Source: Lamellibrachia columna (Eukaryota; Annelida; Polychaeta; Sabellida; Siboglinidae). From it: 64,000 bases of DNA. Shown one piece after another: positions 48,911 to 62,000 of the stretch (positions are counted from its first letter, which is position 1; every line of letters begins with the position of its first letter). Below the pieces are notes generated by a model. It worked only from the letters and a program-made list of their open reading frames with translations, was not told where the DNA came from and made no database searches. Location: positions 39,624,405-39,688,404 of the forward strand of contig OY759265.1 in assembly GCA_963662155.1 (NCBI GenBank), in the 5' to 3' direction. A program made the translations under genes and the position numbers.

Positions 48911-51900
48911 GTACATACTCAACCTCCTTTTCTGTTTGTTTGACTAATCCACATCACGATCAGCTCGTATAGCAGAAAAACCTGGAAACTCTATATACAG
49001 CTGCCACTGGAAGTGTTATGTGTTGGCTGATGTTGTTGGTTCAGCTAACCAAGTTTCGGTTAAACATATTTGCACTACAGTTCCTACACTTTGATATAAA
49101 CTCTGTTTTTGCAAGCAATTCGTGGGTCTTGTTGTTTATGGATTGCACATTTCACAATAAATATTATTATTGTTCAATATTGACGGAAGAGCACATTCAG
49201 ACGATTACGGAGACCTCCCTTAAATTCTTACCTCGTTTCCTGAATCTTTTTGGATTAGAGTGGAACGAATGGTTATTTGAACGTAACAGGTAATTAGGGA
49301 TCTTGTCCAATAAATCCGAGTTCAAAGTACTGTTAAGTAATACAAATTCATTGCAAGAAAATAGCTCATGAGCACGTCGATTGTAAGCAGCTGTTCAACG
49401 TTTACAACGCAAGGTCCAGGTCGGCTGGCCCAGAGGCAGAGTCAGAGAACAGCAAGTGCGAGTTCCCACTGGCGCTGAGTCACGTAGCCAAACAATGAAC
49501 TGACACCACGAGAAAGGCAGGTCTACTATGGCTATGGCTACAGCGCCAACTATGGCTATGTTTGGCTGTTAGCAGTAAACGTACACGTTACAAATGTTTA
49601 CCTATGTAATGGCCTGAAAGGCCACAAAACACAGAAGGTGATATGACGTAATACAGTTATTAGAAGTTAGTAACGCTCATCCCTAACCTGTTACACTCAC
49701 TAATAGTACCTATTAACTTCAGGATATGTGTCAGACCAGACGCCCTGACTATCACTTACCTAAGTATAACTATCACGTACGTACGTATTAACAAAATATA
49801 TGTTATGTCCCCATAATGTCACTTATGTGGCTTTGTAGCTGTGTTCGCAAAAATCCTATAGAATATTCTATAACAATTATATAGAACTTTTCGCCAAGGA
49901 AAACAACCTCCGCGCACGCGCAAAAATTTATAGGTGAATGGCGGAGACAGATAATAATTTTTTTTCCATAGCATAGTCGACCATGTTTAAGTTTTTAGTC
50001 CGGATTTTATCATGATGACATGTTGCATGAGTTTTCGTCAAATCCTAAGATTTATTTCGAAAAAATCAACACAGCAGATGCTCCTCGTCAGATGTCAACA
50101 AAAACAAGATTTTGTCTACATACGCAGGGATTCTGCTAACCACCAACTAAAATGTAATCCGGTGCGCAGCGGAAGTGTCGCAGTCTGCAAATGTGCCATT
50201 TTCCCTGTTCAAAAAGTATTGTTGAATGGTGCAAAACACATTGAAAAGGGGACAGTTTAAATATCACTGGCACTTCGTACGTATGCTGTATGAAGAGAAA
50301 GTGAAACAGTAGTTTATCTGAGTGAAACCATAATTGACCAATTAGAACAATCGCTAGGACTGGGAGGAAGGTGATTCATAGTCATATGCGGAAGTGGGGG
50401 ACATATCATTATTTTACTTCCTGGTTGATCAAGTAAAATGCCAGTTATTTTAAGACGGTACCTCTTTCAACGGTTTGTTTAGTCTCGCATATCCGACTTG
50501 CTCGCCTTGTGAACTCGCCAAGAAGAGAATCTGCCAGAAGAGTCAGAGGTGTGGTGACGTTGTTACGTACGGCATTGGCACCAGTCCATTTTGTGTAGTC
50601 GTTCCCGTGAATCAGCAGCGTCATTATCGAGATTCTACACTAAACGTTTGTTGGCCTGATTTCACATTTCAGTCTGACAGATTGCACAAATGACTTAGCA
50701 TGTGGTAGTGGACACTAGAGCCAGCTTATGGTAGTGGACACAAGAACCAGCACGTGGTAGTGGATACTAGATATAGGTGTGATTCTTCACGAAATGATTC
50801 TAAAACGAAACGAGCAAATAATATAACTGCGGGAGCGACTTTAAAGTTGGAATCCTATTGTTCTGACTGATGATTAATTAATATTTTCTTTGTCAGACAC
50901 AACCCACGTGATTATGTGCCATCTACTGAGAAACCACACAACCGGTAAAAAAAAAACAATTAGCAACCACAATCAAAATGACGTGACTAAATTGGTTTTA
51001 TTTCTAAAATCGTGACATTTACAATCGCAACTGTGTGAATTCCTGATGCTGAAAGGTACACAAATGAAGTTGCTAAGCCCAGGAGCACACAGTAAAGAAA
51101 CACCGGTATTTTCTGCAAGTTTTCACGCTCACACAAACATTGCTTCTACAACATTTGAACTGCTTAGAAAATCTTAATCTATAATAATCTAAATCGGTCA
51201 AGTGTTTAGGCTTTCCCTGGTCGGACAACTTCGGTAAGATTAAATATTCCATTCACATACAAAAACAGTACCCATAAGGTGATGTACATACGAACTGACC
51301 CGCACTTGTCCTATCGAGTTGCTCATAATAAATATACCTGAATATCGAACAGGATAGGAAACTGTAACAGGACATCGCTCTAAAAGTAATGCTGCATTTC
51401 CACATTCTATTATTCAGCCGAAACGCCTGCACTCCACGTAGCAAGATTACCCAATCATCCCGCCCTTGATGTATTGCATAAATGTGCACCGCTGTGATAT
51501 TCATACATAACAACATCACTATGGTATAGCCAATCCACACATAGCGTAAATTACGTCACATTCACTCATAAATTCTCTCTTATAACCAACAATTACAGCA
51601 TTACCTCCACACCAGGTATTGGCTCTCGCGCTATTGCTTTCACGCCGATCTAACATATATCCTGAATTCCACCTACAAGACCCTGCCATTTGCACGATTA
51701 TGTTGACAGGAATTGTATTAGTCACACTTGGAACCCAGATTTTCAACATATCTGACAATAAATGGTAATTTTCTCTAGGCATTTAAATTTTGTATTGCTG
51801 CATAATATAAATGTTAGTGAACTGTTTTTGTTGTTCACCACATTAGTCCACAAAATTACAAAACATTTTGACAGCAAAATCATCTGCGCGTAATTTAGAA

Positions 51901-52847
51901 TTAGATAAATACGAGTGGTGCATCTAATCAAGTTAACCAGTTTCAAATAGTCCAACTGTGGATTCTGCCAACAAGAAAGACCAGCAACCTGCCAGGGTCT
52001 CATGTAGACAGACCTAGTCGATGGAAACTGTATGCTGCCTGAATATCTCTGCCACAAGCGTCTGCTCTCACAAGGGCCTCCCCCAAAGGTCTGCTCCCAA
52101 GGGGCCTCATCCCTAAAGACACAACCACAGATGCATCATCCATACCCATTGAATCAGCAAGCTAAACACTTGTAGTATGTATATATAATATATAGACATA
52201 GTTATACACAGTGCGGTAATATTACAATAAGATAATGGTTAACAATAAATTACATTCTTTACATTTCCTCTGCCCTAGCGCCATACGTCAGGTGGTGACC
52301 TCTCCGCCCAAGTCTTGCAATGATCTCAACAGTTGGTGTCTATGATTCTATATGCACCTACACATTCCATGTCTATCCATTCTCCACTAGTTTGGTGTAA
52401 CAATATTAGCAGTTGTCCTAACTGCGTGTATAAAATCCTTTCGATAGAACTACCAACGTGTGGTACAAACTCAGAATGTGATTTACGTGTAGTCTTTGAA
52501 ACACGGACCCCATTAGGACATTACATCAGTGGGCGAGAAAGGGAGTGTCAAAGACCCTCCATTTGACGCCACATACTGGGTTCCATTCCACCTATCCAAA
52601 GAAATGACTTCTACAGCAGTGACCCAGTCACATGGTATATAGCAATGTGGTCAAAATAAGTGAAGAATTCAACAGGTTTTGTTTCTATCGCGACCAGAAT
52701 GATAAAAAGGCATTGCGTCTGTTCAGGGTGGCAAGCAAAATGAATGAACACTGTTTGAATGTTCACGCAAACTGGTGCTTATAATTGCCTGCAATATTAG
52801 TAATTAGCCTGATAATATTCTATTAAAGATAATGTACAATTACTTTC
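48911..52847 (+). repeat. Repeat A, copy outside the palindrome
   Basis: Colinear with 21072-25618 but without the nested LINE derivative: 52574 reads straight from GACGCCACA to ACTGGGTTCC. It carries the 540-bp block (about 49620-50150). Its left and right ends mark the limits of the repeat unit, since flanking sequence differs from both arms. Confidence 0.8.
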
Positions 52848-54955
52848 ATTGACTAACTGATGCAGAGCTGGTTTTTTGTATAATTAAAATGATGCAATTT
52901 TGTTTATTTAAAAATATATCTAACAATGTTTCAAGTTTTAATCTTCCTTCTTAAATGTACAAAACGTGAATTTGACAGACCCTGACAGAATGGTTTTTTA
53001 TTTGATGCTTAGATGTGAATATTTAGTGGCCTGTCAATAATTCCCATATGATAGCAACACATTTTATATGGATATTATGTTTTTACAACTGAGATGCTAT
53101 TAAATAATTAATATATTGATAAATTCAGTGTTGCAATGACAGGTTATACAGTCGTTCAGTTAACCAATGTAAATCGTTGAACATTCCTTTTAAAGAACTC
53201 TGTCATCTACAAAATAACATTTTCACATGGGAATAATAGTGAAACGGCCCAGTGAACCACAGAACCCCCTCAGGATTTCTAATAGTGAAAACTAATAATT
53301 ACTTACTGGCGAAGAGGTGACGGTGGTTACATTGAAGTTACATGCTACTTCAGTGCAGGAGCCTGCTTCCTTCAATCCTCATTGATACGGTTATGACAAA
53401 ACACATATAAAACGTTCTCGTACACTGCAAGACATATACAAGGTTTGTTAAATACACCAGACACATATTTAAATCTCGCGATAGGTTCGGCACATTTGGT
53501 TAATGATCCAAATACATTGCATCAACATGCCGGACATTAAAGTGTATTATAAATCATGTGTTCTCTAGATTAATTCCACAATAAGAAACGACTAATCTTC
53601 AAGATTTCCCATAGCATTTTTGTGTCACAGTTTTGGTGGGAAGGTGTTGTGTGTGGCTTCACAGCCGAGGTAGATTTGTGTATTTTAGCTGATAAATGCA
53701 ATCAGAGATATCGCATCATGTTAGTACATAGAAGTACAATCAGTCACTGTATCTCCCATGGTGTCATGCACTCACTGGTACATGCTTGACAAGTCTTAAA
53801 CATGCATACCGTATAGCACATGAAATAAAAGAATAGCAGCCCTTCTCCAAAATAATGTTTATAAGGAGTGTTTATCGTATACCCAAAGTTATTTTGTTGG
53901 TGGCCGCTGGTGTCTGCTTTATATAACATCAAGTTTCTAACATATTATGTTAATCCATTGGGTTTTTAGTAAGAACTATTTAGCACAGTTCATTCTCTGA
54001 AATAAAGTACTATACTGTTGCTTGGTTGTTGCACCAACACTGACCAATGCCAACATATCGGGCCCATTACACTAAGATTAACTCATCGACTTTGTTTCAT
54101 CATTAAAAATGTTTTCATAATTTTTTGTTTAAATGATTTCTTAAAAAATAAAATGTTACGTGGTGCGACTGTAGCATTAACTCTTTTCATGAAATACCAG
54201 ACACCATCGTCCGGGCGCAAATCAAAGCCGTACATCTATTCTTATATGAATTCGGCGAATGGCTCAAGCGTGTTTACATACAAGATACATTATGCTCGGG
54301 GATTTCAATGTAACATTACAATTTATTACTAAGTTACCTTCTCGAAATTGTGAACCCCCTCTCAATAAATGCGTCACCCAGTCACCTTCTCAAAAGCGTG
54401 ACCCCCACTATAGCGGTGCTACCCTGTCACCTTACATCTGGTCAATTGGTAATAGCCAGAGAGCGGTACACAATGCACAGACAATTACTAAGCCAGTATT
54501 CAAAGAACACGAAAAGACCTGCAGGTTGATATCATCATCATCAGAAAATACCTGCTCATTGAAACAATCCAAACCAATTACTCTCTGTGTTGTGGTTGTA
54601 TTCTGTATGACCTTCACACATTCATAACATACAAAACATATACGGTATGTGTATACTAACCACCAATCAGGTAGCATTATATGCCCCTCAATCTTCCTCG
54701 TTGACTTACAATTGCATGCTTCATTTCTGGGAATGATCGCATTTGATCTAGACATTTGATTGTGTTTATCTGACATCAATTTAAACATCAACATGTGACA
54801 GTGCCTTTAATAAATTTAGACAGCTTGGTGAAATCGATTTATTATTGTTTAACACATACATCACCCAGGAACTTTGATTAAATAATATGTATAATTTTGT
54901 ATACCACATGCAGAAGTCTGGAAATTGTATTTATTTGTACTGCCATTTGGAATCA

Positions 54956-55024
<69 letters not shown>

Positions 55025-56399
55025 TATGTATAAACATAAATGATTCTATATAATATATAATGATAGTAATGATCTTAGAATAAATAAAAATATTTATAAA
55101 TTCCAAAATTTGCAATGACGCCCTGACCTTATTCTGTAATTTTGCAGGCCACAACTGTGAAATTTTTAAATATGCAAAGATATGACTGTCACGTAATGCT
55201 TACATGTATTTTTCCATATGTAGATTCTTTCATTCAACCTCACTGAACAAATAAATGAGTTAATCACTATTTTACTTTTGTCTTATTCTGTGACACAATT
55301 AAACATATAGACGATGCTTTGTGACACAGTACTTGTGGCGCCCTCTGCATTGTGCAAATATGACCCGTTCTCAATGAATTTGTGTCGCCACTGGAGTCGA
55401 TATTGGGAAAATATGACCCCACCCTGTGTAAACTTGTGGAATCTGTATTGGGAAAATGTGAACCTTGTACAAAGCTGGCTACGGGCCTGATGTACACTAA
55501 ACAAAAGACACTGACGCATGTGACTTAGCTTCAATTCTTCAATTACACTAATCTACAATAACGTATAGTAAATATAATGCCTCTAATATGCAACCTTTAT
55601 TGATAATCACGACTTAATAATCTATAATCTGATTCGGTAAAGGCACCTGCAGTGGAAGCCGCCATCACCTGTTTTATAATTATAAAACGGTTAATATTTG
55701 CTGGACATTGGTATTCTTAAGGTGGGCATTACAGCAATTACAGACGAATATCGTGACTTCATCACAATGTTGTTTTACGGGCCGATTATCTTTATTTACC
55801 CAATATACGAGCCGGGAGATAATGTCGAGCTACAATAATGAAATGTGGAGAGTAGCTCAAACTATCTTACTTTGATCGGGGGTAGGTTACTAAGTTGCGC
55901 GATGTGTACTTACTCAAATGAACTCAACAATAGGCGAAGGCTCGGAAGGCCGAAATAGTTGTAGCACACCTGCATGGTGGTCAGTGAAGCATGACCAGCC
56001 ACAGCGTTGTCAAACTCAGCTTATATTAACATAAGAATATCGCGCGAAACTGTACGTTATAATCAATTAATGTGTCCATGATATGACATATTGATTTGTG
56101 TTGGTGTTGTGATTAGTGTTTCGTATCGCCGAGGTCGGGGGCTGCCAGAGCATATACATGTTAACCTCGGCGCTTCTGTTGGGGGCTGTCAGTGTATATA
56201 TGCTATCCTCAGTACTTGTCCTTTAAAGAGACGGCGTCAATGTTTGACGGGTAGTATCAAATGTTCAGCCGCGGTCTTGTACCGAGGTGTATGCGTTGCA
56301 CGAACTTTGTGTTGTGTTGCCCGTAAGTCACTTAGAGATGTCACGAGCAGGACAAGAGGCCACTAGTACAGACAAATCAATAACAAAATGTCCTAAAAA
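52848..56399. other. Long A+T-rich region without recognisable genes
   Basis: I see no convincing coding region. A (TA)n tract lies at 54957-55028. Short direct similarities such as TATTGGGAAAATATGA and TATTGGGAAAATGTGA near 55404-55460 may be remnants of repeats. It could be intergenic or intronic. Confidence 0.5.
54957..55028. repeat. (TA)n microsatellite
   Basis: A pure TA tract of about 35 units. Confidence 0.95.
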
Positions 56400-58870
56400 A
56401 GGTCTGAAGCAGGTCATAGATGCGTGTGTTTAAATGCTAGGAGTATACGAATAAGAAAAACTAATTAAACATTATGGTAGAAGATATTGACCCTCACATT
56501 ACCGAATCATGGGCGAACACAGACATAACAGATGGTGAATTAGGATACGTAATGTTTAGGAGAGATCGAATAGGAAGAAGGGGAGGGGGCGTTATTTGAT
56601 ATGTTAAAGAATCTATTCAGGCATATGATATAAAATTAGAAAGGGAAGAATATTGAGATGAAGCTGTTTGATGCGAAATAGTCTCAGGAAATTAAAAGTT
56701 AACTATTGGATTAGTTTACCGAAGTCCAAACATAAACGAAGAGGATAACACAAAAACGTAAAATGCTATAAAGGAAGTTAGTAAAGGGGAATGTATCATA
56801 ATGGGATATTTTAACCATGGACACATACAGTGGACATCTTACCGAGTACAGGGGGTGAGGACCAACAATTTCTATGTTTAATTCAGGATAGCTTCCTTAC
56901 TCAACACGTGCTAGAAACAACCAGAAGAGAGAATGTATTATATGTAGTTTTGTCATCACAAAAAGAATTAGTGGACAATGTAAAAATGCATGAACCATTG
57001 GGTAACAGTAACCACAATCAAATGCAGTTTGACATCAATGTAAAATCAGAAATAAAAAAACGTATAGGAGAAACTTCCACAAAGGTAACTATAAAGATAT
57101 AAGAAAATACTTAGCAAAGCTAGATTGGAATAACATGCTGATGAATAAGACCGCAATTGAATGTTGGAATATTCTAAAATATGAAATTGAGAGTATCATC
57201 GATAAATTTGTTCCCTTGAAAAAAACAAGGAAAACGGTCTAGAAACACTTGTCAAAAGAAGCCATTAGAAAAATAGTGTTTAAACAAACTATGTGGATGG
57301 TTTATAGGCGTACCAGAAAGGATGAAGACTATGCAAATTACAAAGGGGCACTTAACCTAGCTACAACTAAAATTAGAAAATCTAAAAGAAACTTTGAAAA
57401 AAAATTGGCAGGTAGTATCAAAAATTACAACAAGAGTTCCTATGCTTGTGTAAGGAGTAAACAGAAAGTTCGAGATAAGGTCGGACCACTGGAAAATAAC
57501 AGTGGACACATAATTTCAGACTTGTTCCAAATGGGAGAGGTCCTTTGTATTTCAGCTCAGTTTTTACCACAGAAGATATCCGCTCACTTCCAGTTCCATT
57601 TACTAAAATTGAGGGCAGTAAATCAGAACAGGCAATTATTTGTAACTCCTAAAATTATAGTAAAGAAAATTAAGAAGATGAAAGAAAATAAATCACCGGG
57701 AGTTGATGGGATACCAACAAAACTGCTTAATGAAATTGTTGAGCAAATTAGTACACCACTTGCAAAATTGTTCATCTTGTCACTAGAAGAAGGAATAGGT
57801 CCTTCAGAAAGGAAAGAAGCAACCATTACGCCGCTATTTAAGAAGGGGTCGATGAACAAGCCAGACAATTACAGACCAGTGAGTTTAACAACAGTTGTTG
57901 TAACAACGAAAAATTAATTAGAGAACACATGGTGGAATTTCTTGTAAAATATAAATTAATAAATACATCTCAAAATATGTTCCTAAAAGCAAGGTCATGT
58001 CTAACCAATCTCTTATGTTTTTGGAAAAAAATTACAAAGTGGGTAGATGACGGGTCACCAGTGGATGCTGTCTACTTAGATTTTCAGAAAGCTTTCGATA
58101 AAGTACCACATGAAAGATTGTTACTTAAACGAAAAGTCCATGGTATATGTAATGATGTAATCAACTGTATAGAAGAGTGGCTTACGCACAGAAGACAGAG
58201 AGTAATAGTAAATGGTGAGATTTCAAACTGGAAATCTGTTTTGAGTGGGGTACCACAGGGATCAGTATTAGGCCTTATACTGTTTTTAATGTATATAAAT
58301 GATTTGGAAGATGAAATATCTAGCAAAGTACTGAGATTTGCAGACGACACAAAGGTATTCACAAAGGTTAGTAATGCTATAGATAAACAAAGTTTACAGG
58401 TTGATATAGATAAATTAGTTAAATGGTCTGAAAAATGGCAAATGTTATTAAATTTTGGGAAGTGTAAATGCACACACATAGGACATGGAAACATGGACGA
58501 AGAATATAAAATGGGGAATGCTGTACTAGTTAGAACCACACAAGAAAAGGATTTAGGAATAACATTTAATGCTGACATGAAAGTTTCTGAGCAATGTCGG
58601 ATTGCTGCTTCAAAAGGAAATGAAACGCTATGTTGGACATGAGAAAATACTATTTCTCAACGAGGGTAATAAATGAATGGAAAAACTGCCAAATGATTGT
58701 GTTAATGCTAGTAGTGTGAATATGTTTAAAAATAGAATTGACAGATATCTGATGAGGGTGGGCTACACATAGATGAGACAATTGTTGGACTCTCGACAAG
58801 CCAATGGCTTCCATGTCCACTTTTCATCTGGAACTTGTTGTTTGGGATGGCAATCTTGTTCAATCTTGTT
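56400..58870 (+). pseudogene. CR1-like LINE, nearly full length
   Basis: A degraded endonuclease region from about 56430 (CLNARSIRI-like, then HITESWANTDITDGELGY, IIMGYFNHGHIQW). RT follows from 57249: MKENKSPGVDGIPTKLLNEI, RKEATITPLFKKGS and NYRPVSLTTVV, a frameshift near 57905, then SPVDAVYLDFQKAFDKVPHE, GVPQGSVLG, RFADDTKVF (catalytic box intact), KWSEKWQMLLNFGKCKC and NMDEEYKMGNAVL. The C-terminal part is deleted after ASKGNETL, and the 3' untranslated region runs to about 58870. It is the best preserved of three members of this family in the window. Confidence 0.8.
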
Positions 58871-59078
58871 AAAGTCGTGACAGCACACAGCGATACAATG
58901 GACACGATCTTAGTTCAGTACACGCCTACCTCGGGTAGCTATGGATGACTGACTAAAGGGGTCAGGTGAGAGTTCGTGTTGAGACGACGTCACTGACCCC
59001 ACCACAAGGGCAGCAACAGTGTTGACGGTGCCGCGACCGACTGTAGTAGCTTCTACAACGAAACTGTTCAAGTCTAAG

Positions 59079-62000
59079 ATGGGTCGTATGATGCTTGTCA
59101 TACGTGTGACTCTGTTGGTCGTGATGGCAGACCCCTCTACTTCAAGTAGGCTGCAATATCTAAACAAAAGTTTGATAAGGGCGTGGGAGTCAGTCAAGCG
59201 TAACCGACTTATTACTGTGAAAGTAATTTACTTCCTTCTTCGTTGATGCCGGTTGAAAGACTCGAAGGGTCGAGTGCACATATTTTAGGTCGCGGACCGA
59301 TATAACTAACCAATTTGAGGTTATTAAACCGAACGGAAAGTCGTTACACTTACACTTATAAACAACAGACACTCGCAAGGCTACTAATTAGCCTTTCATG
59401 ATTAGCCCATATCACATACCAGTTTTTATAAATTATATTATATATTATATTTTTTCAATGTTAGTAGAGCTTGCATATATACTGTAGTCAGGTAAGGAAT
59501 TCCAAACATCTGCCCCTCCCTGACTGAAGGGAGGGGCAGATATAACACCGTGCATTGCTGTTTATTTAATTTCTTAATATGACTTCTGACATTGTTTAGA
59601 TTAATGCAAAAAAATATATGGGCTTACATTCTCCTTCCCAGTTAACAACTTAATTGTCTCATTAAATCTCCCCGTTATCTCCGTCCTTTAATTCTACATA
59701 GTTTTAGTCTTGTTAATCTTTCCTTATAAGAACATCCTTAAATCCTATAACCAGGTTAGTTGCTGTACGCTGCCTTTTCTCAAGCATTATCATATCTTTA
59801 GCATAATACGGTGACAATGCTTATATACCATATTCTAGATGTGGTCTGATAGACAATGTTAAATGTTTCTCTGTCAAAAGTAATAAATTATCTATTTTCT
59901 ATCTGAAAGAAAATCAGGTATCCATTCTAAAACTTTTGCTTTTAGTCGTTTAGTCGTTACTTCACACACCATACATTTATTGTAAACCAGTGCATAGCAT
60001 GGTGATTGTAGCACACCTGCATGGTTGTGTTTAAGAACCCACTTTATGTGTTTGGTGTTGCAGGCGCCCGTTGTCGATTCGCCAGCACGTCCGCCAGTCG
60101 AGGGTCGTGCATCTTCCCCTGCAGATGTACCAACGGCTGCAACACAACCACTGGCGACTGTATCAACGGCGGACAATGTGAAGACGGTCATCCGAGTGGC
60201 TACCGTTGGAGCGGCCCGGCCTGTCAGACAGGTGGGTGGTGAAAATTTGACAGGGATATTGCTGACATGACAACTGTATGTCGTGATCAGTGGTGTCAAG
60301 AAGCTTTTGTTAAATCAAGGTACACGTTTATTAGAAGAGCCAATACCACGTTCTAGTATCATTCGACGTATAATTTCTTGAGTTGCAAGTTCAGTGGAAA
60401 GTTGTTTCTCTAACATTTTAAAGTGGAAATATTCGTTTATTTGAACAAACAAAATTATTTACATTTTTAAAAACTGATAAGATAGAATGGCATTATTAAA
60501 TTAAATTTATTAAATTAAAGATAGAATCTTCGCCTTTTAGAAAGGTGTGTAAATGTAACAATGACATTTCACCTCGTATCGGTGGGGTCATCCCGCCATT
60601 CAGCATGAAACCGATATACACTAACACATAATCGCAGCAAGCATGCCGGCCCCAAATGGTATATACATGTAATACGTACAATTTACGGACGTATTACACC
60701 AGTCGCTACAAGTACTAACTATATGACAACATTGGTTTAACCGGCGCTTTAATCCACAGCGCGGCACCCATGTGATTTGGCGACCAAAGTACAACCAACG
60801 CATGATATCATGTTACGCCCTATCGGGATCATGCCTCAGTTAGACTTCCTGGTGTGTTACAGACGAATGTGGGGCACAGTAATTTTAGATATGTGTTATT
60901 TAAAAATACTCATATCATCTGACATAACTGCATTTGAGCCAGGCACATTGGCAAGTTTGCTGGTAGAACATGTTGGCAATGTAACTGTCGATTTTTAGAT
61001 GATTTCAATAGGCGGAAGGATTTTTGGCAATTTTTTCGCAACAAGGCACGTGTGCGTAGTAATTCATGCAGAAATTGGTAAACATTTACGGGTATGGCAC
61101 GTTCAGGCATTCTAAATGAGTTATGTATGAGACTTTGATTAAACTCGATCAGCACGTCAATGAGAGGATGGCAACGGCAGGTGAGAAGTTTCAGAATTTA
61201 TGATGGTCCCGTTTTCTTATAATCGTGCAAAACGTTAACATGGTCGCCAATGGGAAACGGAGGCAGGAGGCTGAACCCTATCGTGTAGTGCCCTCATGTA
61301 GTCGAACTACATCGTGACCTTTTCCTTCAGCTCATTCATCTTCCTTCTATTCGCCGTCTTAGTTGTTCCTTGGACCAAGTTGTCCTCACAAACTGGAGGC
61401 TTCTATACCATACAGGCCTGCCGGTAATACACACTATCTCCGAACTTGCCCAACTAGTACTGCGGACAAAATAAAATGTCTTTCCCAAATAAGTATTGTT
61501 AAAATGACAAATTGGGAATCATATTGTTATACTAATTAAAATAGCCTCTCTAAGACTAGAACAGTCGATGGGGCATGATGGATGTCATGTGATAACCGTA
61601 GCAAGATGATCCCCACCAAATAGGACTAGTTACTAATGCTGTGGTTAGACTATACTTAGTAGTAATACAAAAACGGTGTAGGGGGTTAAATTGTAATAAA
61701 ATGATATCCATGTCGTTGGAAGTGTTACACAATTAGACAATTAGTAGTACAGCTTAGGTCTACAACGCTGAGCAAAAAGGGAGCATTTGGTACCCAGTAC
61801 TCAGTGCCGTGCAAACTGTGCGACATACGTGTATGAGTAGCAAATCTATATTACAACATATATTGATAAAACCGGGTGTTAGAATAAATGGGGATATACT
61901 ACGGGGGGGGGGGTCAAGTGACTATAATAGTATTTCGATCCTCCGGTCAGGATACTCCATGGTCAATCGACCGGGGGGGGGGGGTTACTATGGAGTCACT

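Noticed and set aside
53744..55534. Several 60-120 codon frames in the A+T-rich region
   Set aside because: No splice context, composition signal or family resemblance.
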